64,000 nucleotides of DNA from Persicimonas caeni (GCF_006517175.1 NZ_CP041186.1:6661074-6725073); one strand, 5' to 3'. Counted from the stretch's first letter, positions 1 to 7,300 are shown. Notes: generated by a model not told the origin, from the sequence alone. Made by a program: numbers and translations.

Positions 1-205
1 CGAGCGACGCCTGCTATTGAAGGAGTTAATATTGAAAGGCGGACGATACGCGGCGTTTGCGCGAGGCGGTGCGATGCGCCAATAGCCACGTGGCTGATTG
101 GCAAAACGACCGTCACGCGCAAACGTGTCTGATCGTCCGCCCCTCAATGGTAGTTCTACCTCAATAGGAGGTGTGTGATCCCTGCAGGGCGTTCGAATCG
201 CACAT
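1..205. repeat. Family A palindromic repeat, copy A1 (left end cut by window)
   Basis: This is the first copy of a roughly 200-bp near-palindrome seen again at 3507-3682 plus 5244-5279, 5854-5962 (half) and 5963-6180. The centre is CCACGTGG at 86-93. Matching inverted segments lie on both sides: GGGCGGAC/GTCCGCCC, CGTTTGCGCG/CGCGCAAACG and ATTGA/TCAAT. The outer end is the CCTGCAGGGCGTTCGA motif at about 181-196. This copy is the most diverged. The element is non-coding and could form a large cruciform or hairpin. It looks like a non-autonomous element related to the Y1 transposase at 5434. Confidence 0.8.
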
Positions 206-222
206 CACAGGGAAGGGGGGAT

Positions 223-645
223 ATGGGACGACGTATCTTTCGAAAGTCGACGATGCTTCTGGCCGCCCTTGTGCTCGTCAATCTTTGGGCAGCTACGGTC
301 AGTGGCCAAGACGAAGAGGCATCGAAGAAAGCCACTGCCCAACAGAAGCGCGTCGCCCTCCGGCAGGTCGAGAACCCGCTTAGCAAGATCGTACGGATTC
401 CCGTTGAAGCGCAGTACTTCTTCGGCCAAGGTCCCGATGACCGCTTCGCCTATCAGGTCGACTTGAAAGGCGAGCGGTGGCTGGTACCGGTCGGTTTCGG
501 GGTAGGACGATTGGTGCTCGAAGACCTCTTTCCGTCGAATGTCCGCGTGGAGGGCTACTACCGCGTCGAGCGGCCCGAGAACGCGTCGCCGTGGACGGTC
601 CGGGTGCGCATTACCGTGGTCCTGCCACGCTTGGAAAGATGGTGA
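223..645 (+). CDS. Small exported hypothetical protein
   Basis: The ATG at 223 is chosen because GGAAGGGGGG lies just upstream and the protein then begins with a basic stretch and a hydrophobic segment (about residues 10-26, ending near TVSGQ), a typical Sec signal peptide. The mature part is about 115 residues, mixed charge, with no domain I recognise. It includes aromatic and hydrophobic alternation (EAQYFFGQGP, GERWLVPVGFG) compatible with a small beta-rich periplasmic or outer-membrane protein. It ends 18 bases before the start of the next exported gene, so the two are probably one operon. No function is assigned. Confidence 0.7.
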   Translation: MGRRIFRKSTMLLAALVLVNLWAATVSGQDEEASKKATAQQKRVALRQVENPLSKIVRIPVEAQYFFGQGPDDRFAYQVDLKGERWLVPVGFGVGRLVLEDLFPSNVRVEGYYRVERPENASPWTVRVRITVVLPRLERW

Positions 646-662
646 GAAAACGCGGGGGAGCG

Positions 663-2147
663 ATGAAGGTATGGGGAGGGATTGCAATCGTGATCGGCAT
701 CTTGCTGGCGGCGGTACAGGTGTCCGCTCAAGTCGAGGTGGCAGGCAAGGGCCGCTGCTGTAAGCCGACCGACGGGCGGGTGCTGTGGACCGGCGACCAG
801 ACCCGTATGAGTCTCGAGCAACTGGCGGCCTACGCCGCGCCGGTGTTGTGGTACTCGCCTGACGAGCCGCTGCTCGAAGAGATCGAAGGGCCCGAGCCCA
901 TCAATATCCCGATGGCGTTTCCCTTCGAGGAACCCTCCGAAAAGCCGGTGGTCTACTACCGCGTTCGCGAGATTATCCGGGCCGAGGATGAGAAGGCGTA
1001 TTTCCCCGCCGGCGAGGACCGCAGCAAGGCTCAAATCGAGCTCTCCAAGGTCACCTCCGTCCAGATCGACTACTTCCACTATTACCCGTACGAGGCCGGC
1101 TTGGGCGGGCACACCCACGACGTCGAGTCGGTGGAGGTCAATCTTGTCGTCGTGCGCCATCCCGACTGCCAGAAGTGTCGCTACAGTCTGGCGGCGGTGT
1201 TGGTCAACGCCAAGGCCCACGGCATCAAGTGGTTCGACAATACGCTGGAGACCGACAACTTTAGCCGCTTTCCGATGCACGCCTTCGTCGAGGAGGGCAA
1301 GCACGCAAGCTGCCCCGACCAGAACGCCGATGGGCTCTACACCCCCGGCTTCGACGTCAACCGTCGGGTCAACGATGCCTGGGGCATCCGCGACACCTTG
1401 CGCGGGGGCATGCTGTTCACGGGCGCGTACCAATCGTGGTTCTTCAAGCCTCGCAAAGCGGGCGACCGTGTGTTCCCTCCGTTGCCCGACGACAGCGCGG
1501 TGCGCGACGAACTCGACGAGTACCTCGAGGAGGAGTCCGACCCGACCTTCTACGTGTTGCGACCGTACCCGCGCCTGGCGGCGGCCAAGAAGCACGACGA
1601 CGACAGCATCGTCTGGTTCGTCGACAAGGGCTACGACGATTGGCCCGAGGTCGAGGATGCGCCGGAGCTGCCCGAGCTCACCGAGCAGCTCGAGGCGGAG
1701 ACGTTCACCCGCTCGTTGTCAATCGCAGGTCGCTACGACGGAGACTGGGGCGTCTCGGGCGTCTTTCCCTTTTTCATTGTCGCCCACCTGACCGACCCGG
1801 TAGGCGGCGGCTGGATCATGCACCGGGTCTACCTCAAGGACGAGAAGCTGCGCGACTTCGGCTGGGGCGTGCTCTACACGCCGTCGGCTTCCCGATGGGT
1901 CGATGGCTATACCATCGTGGGCCTGGAGGTCGACGCCGAGCTGGACGCCGCCGGCGAAAAGACCAAGGAGACCGACGTGCTCGTGGAGGGCGGGTTGAAG
2001 TTTCGGGTCAACACCGACCAGTTGCCGCTGGGCTTCATCAACAACCTGACCGACTTCTGGGGCATCCGCCTGGGCGTGACGGCTCGGGGCTTCAGCGGCA
2101 TCGACGACCTGGGGTGGGTGATCGAGCTGGGGGCGGGGTCGTTTTGA
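663..2147 (+). CDS. Exported protein with possible outer-membrane beta C-terminus
   Basis: The start at ATG 663 follows GGGGGAGCG; an alternative ATG at 639 would overlap the upstream stop. The 494-residue product opens with a signal peptide (about residues 1-23, ending VSAQ). A central region carries YFHYYPYEAGLGGHTHDVES, which recalls the HxxDxE-type signature of Vps62/DUF946-like proteins; that match is weak. The last 120 or so residues alternate hydrophobic and polar positions and end in a phenylalanine, as in outer-membrane barrels. Together with the small exported gene just upstream it looks like a two-gene envelope operon. The substrate is unknown. Confidence 0.7.
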   Translation: MKVWGGIAIVIGILLAAVQVSAQVEVAGKGRCCKPTDGRVLWTGDQTRMSLEQLAAYAAPVLWYSPDEPLLEEIEGPEPINIPMAFPFEEPSEKPVVYYRVREIIRAEDEKAYFPAGEDRSKAQIELSKVTSVQIDYFHYYPYEAGLGGHTHDVESVEVNLVVVRHPDCQKCRYSLAAVLVNAKAHGIKWFDNTLETDNFSRFPMHAFVEEGKHASCPDQNADGLYTPGFDVNRRVNDAWGIRDTLRGGMLFTGAYQSWFFKPRKAGDRVFPPLPDDSAVRDELDEYLEEESDPTFYVLRPYPRLAAAKKHDDDSIVWFVDKGYDDWPEVEDAPELPELTEQLEAETFTRSLSIAGRYDGDWGVSGVFPFFIVAHLTDPVGGGWIMHRVYLKDEKLRDFGWGVLYTPSASRWVDGYTIVGLEVDAELDAAGEKTKETDVLVEGGLKFRVNTDQLPLGFINNLTDFWGIRLGVTARGFSGIDDLGWVIELGAGSF

Positions 2148-2160
2148 GTCCGATTTGTAC

Positions 2161-2189
2161 GCCCTGCAGGCGTGTGAACCCGGCAGGGC
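2161..2189. terminator. Hairpin between convergent genes, possible remnant of a family A end
   Basis: GCCCTGC at 2161-2167 pairs with GCAGGGC at 2183-2189, between the stops of two convergent genes at 2147 and 2204. The following CAGGGCGTTCAACTC resembles the outer end of the family A palindromes (CAGGGCGTTCGATTC). The hairpin may therefore be a decayed repeat end that now acts as a bidirectional transcription stop. There is no T-tract, so terminator function is uncertain. Confidence 0.4.
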
Positions 2190-2203
2190 GTTCAACTCCC
2201 ACG

Positions 2204-3412
2204 CTACACCGACAATCCAAAGATCATCACCAGCGCCATGGCGAAGCCGGCGACGCCGAATAAGAGCAGCTCGCCCCAATGCCGCTTGCGGAACGCCAAC
2301 GACATGGCGATGAGCGCTTGCAGCAAGAAGTAGCCGGCGAAGATGCGCGACGCGACCGCGATCGCCTGGGTGACGTCGGCGAGCATGACCAGCGCCACGC
2401 AGGGCGCCACGATGATCGGGTAGGTGTACTTACGATTCAGCTTCTTGTCGGTCGCCTCGACCAGCAGGTCACTGCGCGACGAGAGCGCATTGACGCCGGC
2501 CGACAACTGGCTGGTGATGGCGGCGACCAGAATCAAGAAGGGCAGCATCGGGGTGACGACCTCGCCGATCTGAATGATGGCCACCGGCCTCAACTCGGGG
2601 CGCACGACTGCAAAGGCGATCAGCGTCGATGCGATAAGCAGCACGAAGACCACCCCGGACACGAGTTGAGCAGTTCGCATCGTCGAGATGCGAAAACTAG
2701 CGTCCGGAAAGCGGTTGCGCATGTAGCGCGACGCCTCGAACCCCTGCACGATCGCGAAGAAGCCGAAGAGCTTGCGCAGTCGGTCGGGGTCGTTGGGCGG
2801 ATTGTATTCGGGGATGACCCACTCGCCGGTGACGAACATCTGGACGTTGAACACGATGAATCCCGCCAAGATGGCCAACACCGCGGCGATATTGAAGGCG
2901 GTCGTCTTCTCGCCCAGGGCGTTGAGCTTGCCGAGGCCGAACAGGTAGCCGATGACGCCCAGGGCGACCAACACGGCGGCGGCAGCGAGCGAAAAGAGCT
3001 GTTGGCTCTGCACTCCGAACGGCAAGAAGACCAGCGCGCTCATGAGCTTGATATAGTACGCGATATTCGCCACGGAGGCGGCCAGAAGCGCCCAGCGTGA
3101 GAAGCTCGAGATGCGCCCGAGCGGGTCGTCGGTGCCCAGGAGGGGCTCGAAGTACTTCATGTTGTACGACATCACCACGCCCACCAGCGCGCCGGTGAGC
3201 ACCAGCAGCAACATGAAGATGGGTGAGTCGACCCCGAGCAACAGCACGATGATCGGGGTCATCGCCAAGAAGCCCACGTCCATGATGTTAGCCAGGGGGA
3301 CCACCGTGGCCTGGTACTTCTCCGAGCGCTGCACCTTCTTGGAGTACATCACCAGGCATAGCACCACGAGGGTGACGAGTATGACGACGGTGTTGATGGC
3401 GGTCCACAACAT
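2204..3412 (-). CDS. Multi-pass membrane protein, APC-transporter-like
   Basis: A 402-residue integral membrane protein with about 10-11 hydrophobic segments from the first residues to the last. It has no signal peptide beyond the first helix. Short charged loops (for example VQRSEKYQ, EATDKKLNRKY, RKRHW) separate the helices. The overall pattern and length suggest a secondary transporter of the amino acid-polyamine-cation (APC) superfamily, but I see no diagnostic motif and would not name a substrate. The gene stands alone, convergent with the exported pair upstream. Start is the first ATG of the frame. Confidence 0.6.
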   Translation of the reverse strand: MLWTAINTVVILVTLVVLCLVMYSKKVQRSEKYQATVVPLANIMDVGFLAMTPIIVLLLGVDSPIFMLLLVLTGALVGVVMSYNMKYFEPLLGTDDPLGRISSFSRWALLAASVANIAYYIKLMSALVFLPFGVQSQQLFSLAAAAVLVALGVIGYLFGLGKLNALGEKTTAFNIAAVLAILAGFIVFNVQMFVTGEWVIPEYNPPNDPDRLRKLFGFFAIVQGFEASRYMRNRFPDASFRISTMRTAQLVSGVVFVLLIASTLIAFAVVRPELRPVAIIQIGEVVTPMLPFLILVAAITSQLSAGVNALSSRSDLLVEATDKKLNRKYTYPIIVAPCVALVMLADVTQAIAVASRIFAGYFLLQALIAMSLAFRKRHWGELLLFGVAGFAMALVMIFGLSV

Positions 3413-3506
3413 GGTTGCTCTCCTGCGAAGGCGTCCCCAATGTGCGCGTTCGCGCGTCCGTCAGGCCAAAGCTAGGGGCGAGTCGTCAGCGGCAAGTCTA
3501 CGCAGT

Positions 3507-3682
3507 GCGCCCTGCAGGGCAGCAACGCCGGCTATTGAAGGAATTATTATTGAAGGGCGGACGAATTGCGGCGTTTGCGCGAGGCGGTGCGATTGGCCAA
3601 AAGCCACGTGGCTTATCTGCAGGACGACCGCCACGCGCAAACGTGTCTGGCCGTCCGCCCATCAATGGTAGTTCCACCTCAA
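3507..3682. repeat. Family A palindromic repeat, copy A2 (split by the IS)
   Basis: Left arm, centre (CCACGTGG at 3604-3611) and most of the right arm of a family A palindrome. It matches 5963-6180 closely up to the sequence CCACCTCAA and then breaks off. The missing outer end (TAGC...GGCGTG...CCTGCA.GGCGTTC) is found 1.56 kb away at 5244-5279. The copy was therefore interrupted by the intervening insertion. Confidence 0.85.
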
Positions 3683-3739
3683 ATGTCATGCTGTGCACTG
3701 ACGAGAGACGACAGCAGCGAGCGCGACTTGAAATGAAAG

Positions 3740-3818
3740 TGGGTCATCCCCTGAAATTGAAGTTGGAACGTGGTCCGCACGAGGCGGCCACCAGATTTCA
3801 CTCCAGGAGGATGACCCA
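3740..3818 (+). promoter_or_regulatory. Hairpin covering the transposase ribosome-binding site
   Basis: TGGGTCATCC (3740-3749) pairs with GGATGACCCA (3809-3818), which overlaps the GGAGG ribosome-binding site and the A of the ATG. TGAAAT (3752-3757) pairs with ATTTCA (3795-3800). The loop holds a further hairpin (TGG-T-CCGC at 3771-3778 with GCGGCCA at 3784-3790). A transcript entering from outside the element would fold and hide the start site, a usual safeguard of insertion sequences. It could alternatively be part of a left-end bridge RNA. Confidence 0.55.
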
Positions 3819-4888
3819 TGCGAAACTATAAGATCGACAACGATGTGATTGCAACGACGCGCAAACTGTGGATGGGAATCGACGCCCACAAGCGCACGCT
3901 GCATGTGACAGTCATCGACGATGACGGTGAGATGGTGCTCTCGGAGTCGCTGCCCCACGCCAAGGAGCATGTGGTCGGGCTGGTTCGTCGTCTCGAAGAC
4001 GCCGATTTCGTTGCTGTGTATGAAGCAGGACCCACTGGCTACAAGCTCTTGAAATGGCTCGAAGAGCTCGGCTGTGATGCGTTTATGGTTCCGCCGACAC
4101 ATGTGCGCCAGAAGAAGGGCGGAAAGAAGATCAAGACCGACGAGCGCGACAGCTACGATTTGGCCGAGCAGGCTCGTGCTGGCATGCTTCCGGCCGTTCA
4201 CGCGCTCGACGAGGATACGTACTGCGAGCGGCAGGTAGTGCGTACCCGGGGCCAGCTGGTCGAACACCGCAGCCAGCTCAAGGCTCAGATCAAGTCGCTG
4301 CTGCTGTTTCACGGCGTCTCGGCGCCGGACGATTTGAAGGCCAACTGGTCGAAGCGATTCATGCGCTGGCTCGAGGAGGGGCCGACCGGTGACGAGAATC
4401 TCGACCTAGCGATTGAGGCGCTGGTGGGCGTCATCTACAGCTTCGACAAGCAGATTAAACGGCTCGAGGGGCGACTTCGCCAGATGGAAGAGAGCCAAAA
4501 ATGGGCCGATGAAGCCGAGTTGTTGCGCAGCGTGCCGGGGATTGGCGCGCTGACCACGATGCTCCTTTTGCTCGAGCTCGGTGACGTGAGTCGTTTCGAT
4601 CGCTGCGAGGAGTTTTCGAGCTGGCTTGGGCTTGTGCCAGGCGAGTGGTCCAGTGGAGATGGGCAAAACAAGGGCTCAATCACGCGAGCGGGCAATAAAC
4701 GAGCGCGCTCAGCCCTGGTCGAGTCGAGCTGGACGCTGATCGGCAAAGACGCCGGGATGCGGGCAGTCTATGAGCGCATCAAAGCCAAGAGTGGCGCCGG
4801 TGTGGCGATCGTGGCGGTGGCGCGAAGGCTCGCGCTGGCGATACGTGCAATGCTTCGAGACCAAAAAAGTACGAGTACAACCCGATAA
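3818..4888 (+). CDS. IS110-family DEDD transposase/recombinase
   Basis: The 356-residue protein has the two-part IS110 layout. An N-terminal RuvC-like DEDD domain starts at MGIDAHKRTLHV (first catalytic Asp at residue 22) and continues through YEAGPTGY and KTDERDSYDL. After a coiled middle comes a Tnp_20 domain with SVPGIGALT, SSWLGLVPGEWSSG and GSITRAGNKRAR; the conserved serine of the last motif is Ser287. The ATG at 3818 has CCAGGAGG eight bases upstream. The reading frame is intact, so the element may be active. Family knowledge: the enzyme excises a circular intermediate and inserts it under guidance of an element-encoded bridge RNA. Confidence 0.95.
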   Translation: MRNYKIDNDVIATTRKLWMGIDAHKRTLHVTVIDDDGEMVLSESLPHAKEHVVGLVRRLEDADFVAVYEAGPTGYKLLKWLEELGCDAFMVPPTHVRQKKGGKKIKTDERDSYDLAEQARAGMLPAVHALDEDTYCERQVVRTRGQLVEHRSQLKAQIKSLLLFHGVSAPDDLKANWSKRFMRWLEEGPTGDENLDLAIEALVGVIYSFDKQIKRLEGRLRQMEESQKWADEAELLRSVPGIGALTTMLLLLELGDVSRFDRCEEFSSWLGLVPGEWSSGDGQNKGSITRAGNKRARSALVESSWTLIGKDAGMRAVYERIKAKSGAGVAIVAVARRLALAIRAMLRDQKSTSTTR

Positions 4889-5243
4889 CAGCCTAAAGAG
4901 AATCACCATCTGCTGAGTAGATCAACCGTTTGAACAAGCACTTGTAGATGAACCAAACGACAGAAATGGCAGCTTTGAGGTAGCGGGCATTGGCCATGCT
5001 CGCGAGGGACGACCGCGGCCTGCTATTCGTGCAGCCACAGGACTCACGCCCTCAAATGGCGGCGTCCCACATACCGTAAAAGACACAGGGTGCTAGGCGT
5101 CCATTGCGACGACCACGTATAGGAAAGAGAGCATGTCCTCGCTAACCGCGAGCCGCCACCAAATCGATTGCGAATCCGCAAGCTGCAAGGAGATCAATTC
5201 GACCGATTTTGCCAATCAGGGGACTTGATCACACACATAGGAA
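4889..5243 (+). ncRNA. Candidate bridge RNA in the IS right end
   Basis: A 355-nt non-coding stretch between the transposase stop and the element end. It holds several hairpins: CTCGC/GCGAG at 5138-5142 and 5148-5152; TTGCG/CGCAA at 5168-5172 and 5177-5181; and a long-range TTTGAGG (4974-4980) with CCTCAAA (5051-5057). TTGAGGT at 4975-4981 is the reverse complement of the left insertion flank ACCTCAA. TAGCGGGC at 4981-4988 equals the right flank of intact family A copies. IS1111-type elements carry their bridge RNA here. The exact ends and fold are not established. Confidence 0.4.
5225..5243 (+). promoter_or_regulatory. Right-end -35 element of a circle-junction promoter
   Basis: TTGATC at 5225-5230 lies 13 bases from the right end. 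If the element circularises through its AA core, the sequence CATGCT at 3687-3692 comes to lie exactly 17 bases downstream as a -10 box. Junction promoters of this kind are established for IS110 and other circularising elements. In the inserted form the half-promoters are separated. Confidence 0.45.
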
Positions 5244-5280
5244 TAGCAGGCGTGGGAGCCCTGCAAGGCGTTCAACTCGC
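5244..5280. repeat. Family A outer-end remnant (rest of copy A2)
   Basis: TAGCAGGCGTGGGAGCC followed by CTGCAAGGCGTTCAACTCGC matches the outer right end of the family A palindromes at 5935-5962 and 6146-6180. It is the half of copy A2 displaced by the insertion sequence. Confidence 0.75.
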
Positions 5281-5327
5281 CCAACCGTAAAACAGCGCCA
5301 GCAGAGAAATATCGCCCCTAGCACGCC

Positions 5328-5423
5328 GTCACGCAGAGTTTTCGCGTGGCGTGACGCAACGAATCGCAGAAATTGCCGAAAACCGTAGTGAGGAGTCGTA
5401 CAGGCAAACATTTCTCACTACGG
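5328..5423 (+). other. Two hairpins upstream of the Y1 transposase
   Basis: GTCACGC (5328-5334) pairs with GCGTGAC (5349-5355). CCGTAGTGAG (5383-5392) pairs perfectly with CTCACTACGG (5414-5423), ten bases before the start codon. Subterminal hairpins next to the gene are the recognition sites of IS200/IS605 Y1 transposases. The second hairpin is also well placed to limit translation. Roles are inferred. Confidence 0.5.
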
Positions 5424-5433
5424 GAGCGAACAC

Positions 5434-5853
5434 ATGAGACGCTTTTGGCAAATCTACGTTCATATCGTCTGGGCCACGAAAGGCCGCAGTCACATCATCA
5501 AGGGGCAACTCGAACGTCCCATGCACAGTGCGATTCGGGACAAAATGCGCGAATTGTCGATGGTGCCGGTCTGCGTGAACTCGGCGTGGAACCACACGCA
5601 TTCATTGGTGAGCTGGAATCCGTCCGTTTCAGTCGACGACGCTGTCGAGCAGTTCAAGGACGCCGCCGTCGAGAAGTGGAAGACGCTGCGTCAGAAGCGG
5701 GAGTTGGACGTTCCACTTCTGCAACTGCAAGACGGGTACTCCGCATTCTCGGTAAGTCCCAAGCACGTCGATTGGGTGAAAGACTACGTCGCGAAGCAAA
5801 AGAAGCGCCACAGCACCGGCAAGATTGTCGATGAGTGCGAGATCTGGACGTAG
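5434..5853 (+). CDS. tnpA: Y1 (HUH) transposase, IS200/RAYT type
   Basis: A 139-residue single-domain protein of the Y1_Tnp fold. It opens with IYVHIVWATKGR, carries the metal-binding His-x-His as H54-T55-H56 in NHTHSLV, and the DGYSAFSVSPKHVDW block. The presumed nucleophile is Tyr118 with Gln122 in DYVAKQKKRH. The ATG at 5434 follows GGGAGCG. The stop codon TAG (5851-5853) sits directly against the CCACGTGG centre of a half family A palindrome, so gene and repeat are physically fused. Family knowledge: such enzymes cleave and join single-stranded hairpin DNA. The neighbouring palindromes are its likely substrates, which is inference. Confidence 0.85.
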   Translation: MRRFWQIYVHIVWATKGRSHIIKGQLERPMHSAIRDKMRELSMVPVCVNSAWNHTHSLVSWNPSVSVDDAVEQFKDAAVEKWKTLRQKRELDVPLLQLQDGYSAFSVSPKHVDWVKDYVAKQKKRHSTGKIVDECEIWT

Positions 5854-5962
5854 CCACGTGGCTTGTCTGCAAAGCGATCCCCACGCGCAAACGTGTCTGG
5901 CCGTCCGCCCGTCAATGGTAGTTCCACGTCAATAGCGGGCGTGTGGGTCCTGCAGGGCGTTC
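5854..5962. repeat. Family A half-palindrome, copy A3
   Basis: Begins exactly at CCACGTGG (5854-5861), the palindrome centre, right after the Y1 transposase stop, and runs through the complete right arm to CCTGCAGGGCGTTCGATTC. The left arm is absent, as though replaced by the transposase gene. It shares its outer end with the next copy, so the two lie in tandem. Confidence 0.85.
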
Positions 5963-6180
5963 GATTCGCACGCCCTGCAGACAAGCAACGCCGGCTATTG
6001 AAGGAATTATTATTGAAGGGCGGACGATACGCGGCGTTTGCGCGAGGCGGTGCGATTGGCCAAAAGCCACGTGGCTTATCTGCAGGACGACCGCCTCGCG
6101 CAAACGTGTCTGGCCGTCCGCCCGTCAATGGTAGTTCCACGTCAATAGCGGGCGTGTGGGTCCTGCAGGGCGTTCGATTC
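5963..6180. repeat. Family A palindromic repeat, copy A4 (complete)
   Basis: The best full copy. Outer CGCCCTGCAG at 5971-5980 mirrors CCTGCAGGGCG at 6162-6172, and the centre CCACGTGG is at 6067-6074. Arms of about 95 bp match with few mismatches. It ends some 60 bp before the gnd start codon. Confidence 0.9.
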
Positions 6181-6243
6181 GTGCCGAGCGGCGTACATAA
6201 TCGCATTGTGCGTGCGAATCGTCCCTCCAATCGGGAGCACCCC

Positions 6244-7212
6244 ATGAAAGAGCAACTTCCTTCGAGTTTCGGTGTCGTCGGCCTGGGTCGTATCGGCGGC
6301 GGGTTGGCCCGCCAGGCCCTGGGCAAGGGCATCGCGGTGGTCGGCCACGACACGAGCGAGCCGCCGGACGAGCTGGTCGACGCCGGCCTCGAGTATATCG
6401 ACGACGTCTCGCTATTCGCCGAGCGCTTGGACCGGCCGCGGGTCGTCTTTTTGTACGTGCCCGCCGGGGCGGTCGTCGACGAGGTGTGCGAGGAGCTCGC
6501 CCCGGTGCTCGACGACGGCGACGTCATCGTCGACGGGGGCAATTCGTATTGGGGCGACTCGCTTCGCCGCTACGAGCGCCTCAAAGAGGAGCACGGCGTG
6601 GAGTTCGTCGACTGCGGCACAAGCGGTGGCGTGCGCGGGGCCGAGCAGGGCGCCTGCTTTATGGCCGGGGGCACCCGGCAGGCCTTCGAGGTGATCGAGC
6701 CCGTCCTGAAGGCGCTGTCGGTCGACGGAGGCTACGTCCACTGCGGCGGCCCGGCGGCCGGCCACTTCGTCAAGCTCGTCCACAACGGCATCGAGTTCGG
6801 CATGTTGCAGGCCATCGGCGAGGGGATGCAGCTGCTGGAGCGCTACCGCGACGAGTTGCCTATCGCCGAAGTGTTGCGCACGTGGACCAACGGCTCGGTC
6901 ATTCGCTCGTGGCTCGTCGAGCTCATGGAGGAGCAGTACCGCGCCCAGGGCGGCACCGGCGACATCCCGCCGTTTGTCGAGGACACCGGCGAGGTAAATT
7001 GGTTGGTCGACGACGCGATGCACATGGAGGTGCCCGTGCCGGTCATCGCCCAGTCGGTCATGCAGTTGTTGGCGTCGCGGGACAGCGACCAGACATGGGC
7101 GCGGGCGGTGGCCCTGATGCGCCACGGGTTCGGCGAGCATCCGTTCGGGGCGGATGAAGGGGTGGAGCATCACCGCAAGAGTAGTCGGTTGGGGCCGTTT
7201 CCGGGGGCGTGA
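6244..7212 (+). CDS. gnd: 6-phosphogluconate dehydrogenase (decarboxylating), short form
   Basis: Oxidises 6-phosphogluconate to ribulose 5-phosphate and CO2 in the cytoplasm (pentose phosphate pathway). The 322-residue length fits the short, often NAD-preferring GND form rather than the 470-residue form. Visible motifs: the nucleotide-binding GLGRIGGG near residue 13, the substrate loop CGTSGGVRGAEQGACFMAGG, and the catalytic lysine and asparagine in GHFVKLVHNGIEFG. The ATG at 6244 is chosen for the upstream GGGAG and because the open frame before it runs through the family A repeat. It may share a carbohydrate role with the GH15 and GH65 genes downstream. Confidence 0.93.
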   Translation: MKEQLPSSFGVVGLGRIGGGLARQALGKGIAVVGHDTSEPPDELVDAGLEYIDDVSLFAERLDRPRVVFLYVPAGAVVDEVCEELAPVLDDGDVIVDGGNSYWGDSLRRYERLKEEHGVEFVDCGTSGGVRGAEQGACFMAGGTRQAFEVIEPVLKALSVDGGYVHCGGPAAGHFVKLVHNGIEFGMLQAIGEGMQLLERYRDELPIAEVLRTWTNGSVIRSWLVELMEEQYRAQGGTGDIPPFVEDTGEVNWLVDDAMHMEVPVPVIAQSVMQLLASRDSDQTWARAVALMRHGFGEHPFGADEGVEHHRKSSRLGPFPGA

Positions 7213-7225
7213 TGGCCCCTTGCCT

Positions 7226-7300
7226 GCTCCCCCAGCTCCGGTCGCGCTGCGCGCTCCCTTCGCAGGGGGCTATCAACGCTCCCTTCGCAGGGGGCTATCA
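7226..7300. repeat. Family D repeat, first copy with partial tandem duplication
   Basis: CCCCAGCTCCGGTCGCGCTG and the following CGCTCCCTTCGCAGGGGGCT form a unit of about 48 bp. Its last 24 bases (7252-7275) are repeated directly at 7277-7300. Inverted at 7456-7493 and direct again at 7904-7948. The rest of the 304-bp gap between 7213 and 7516 shows no gene. Confidence 0.7.

Larger units (their letters stand above)
3683..5243 (+). mobile_element. IS110-family insertion sequence, IS1111-like layout
   Basis: Boundaries come from the split family A palindrome: the repeat stops after AA at 3681-3682 and resumes after AA at 5242-5243. That gives a 1561-bp element flanked by a shared AA dinucleotide, as expected for the core of IS110-type recombination, with no longer target duplication. 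It contains one recombinase gene (3818-4888), a 135-nt left non-coding end and a long right non-coding end of about 355 nt. The long right end and the terminal TTGATC...ACATAG resemble the IS1111 subgroup. IS110-family elements are known to target palindromic REP-like repeats. Confidence 0.85.

Noticed and set aside
558-1595. A 345-codon minus-strand frame opposite the exported-protein gene
   Set aside because: No recognisable domain and no ribosome-binding site. The plus strand encodes a signal peptide and a coherent protein.
5863-6243. N-terminal extension of gnd and antisense frames through the family A repeats
   Set aside because: These translate the palindromic repeat itself, giving the same peptide at several loci, and lack ribosome-binding sites. 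gnd homology starts at 6244.
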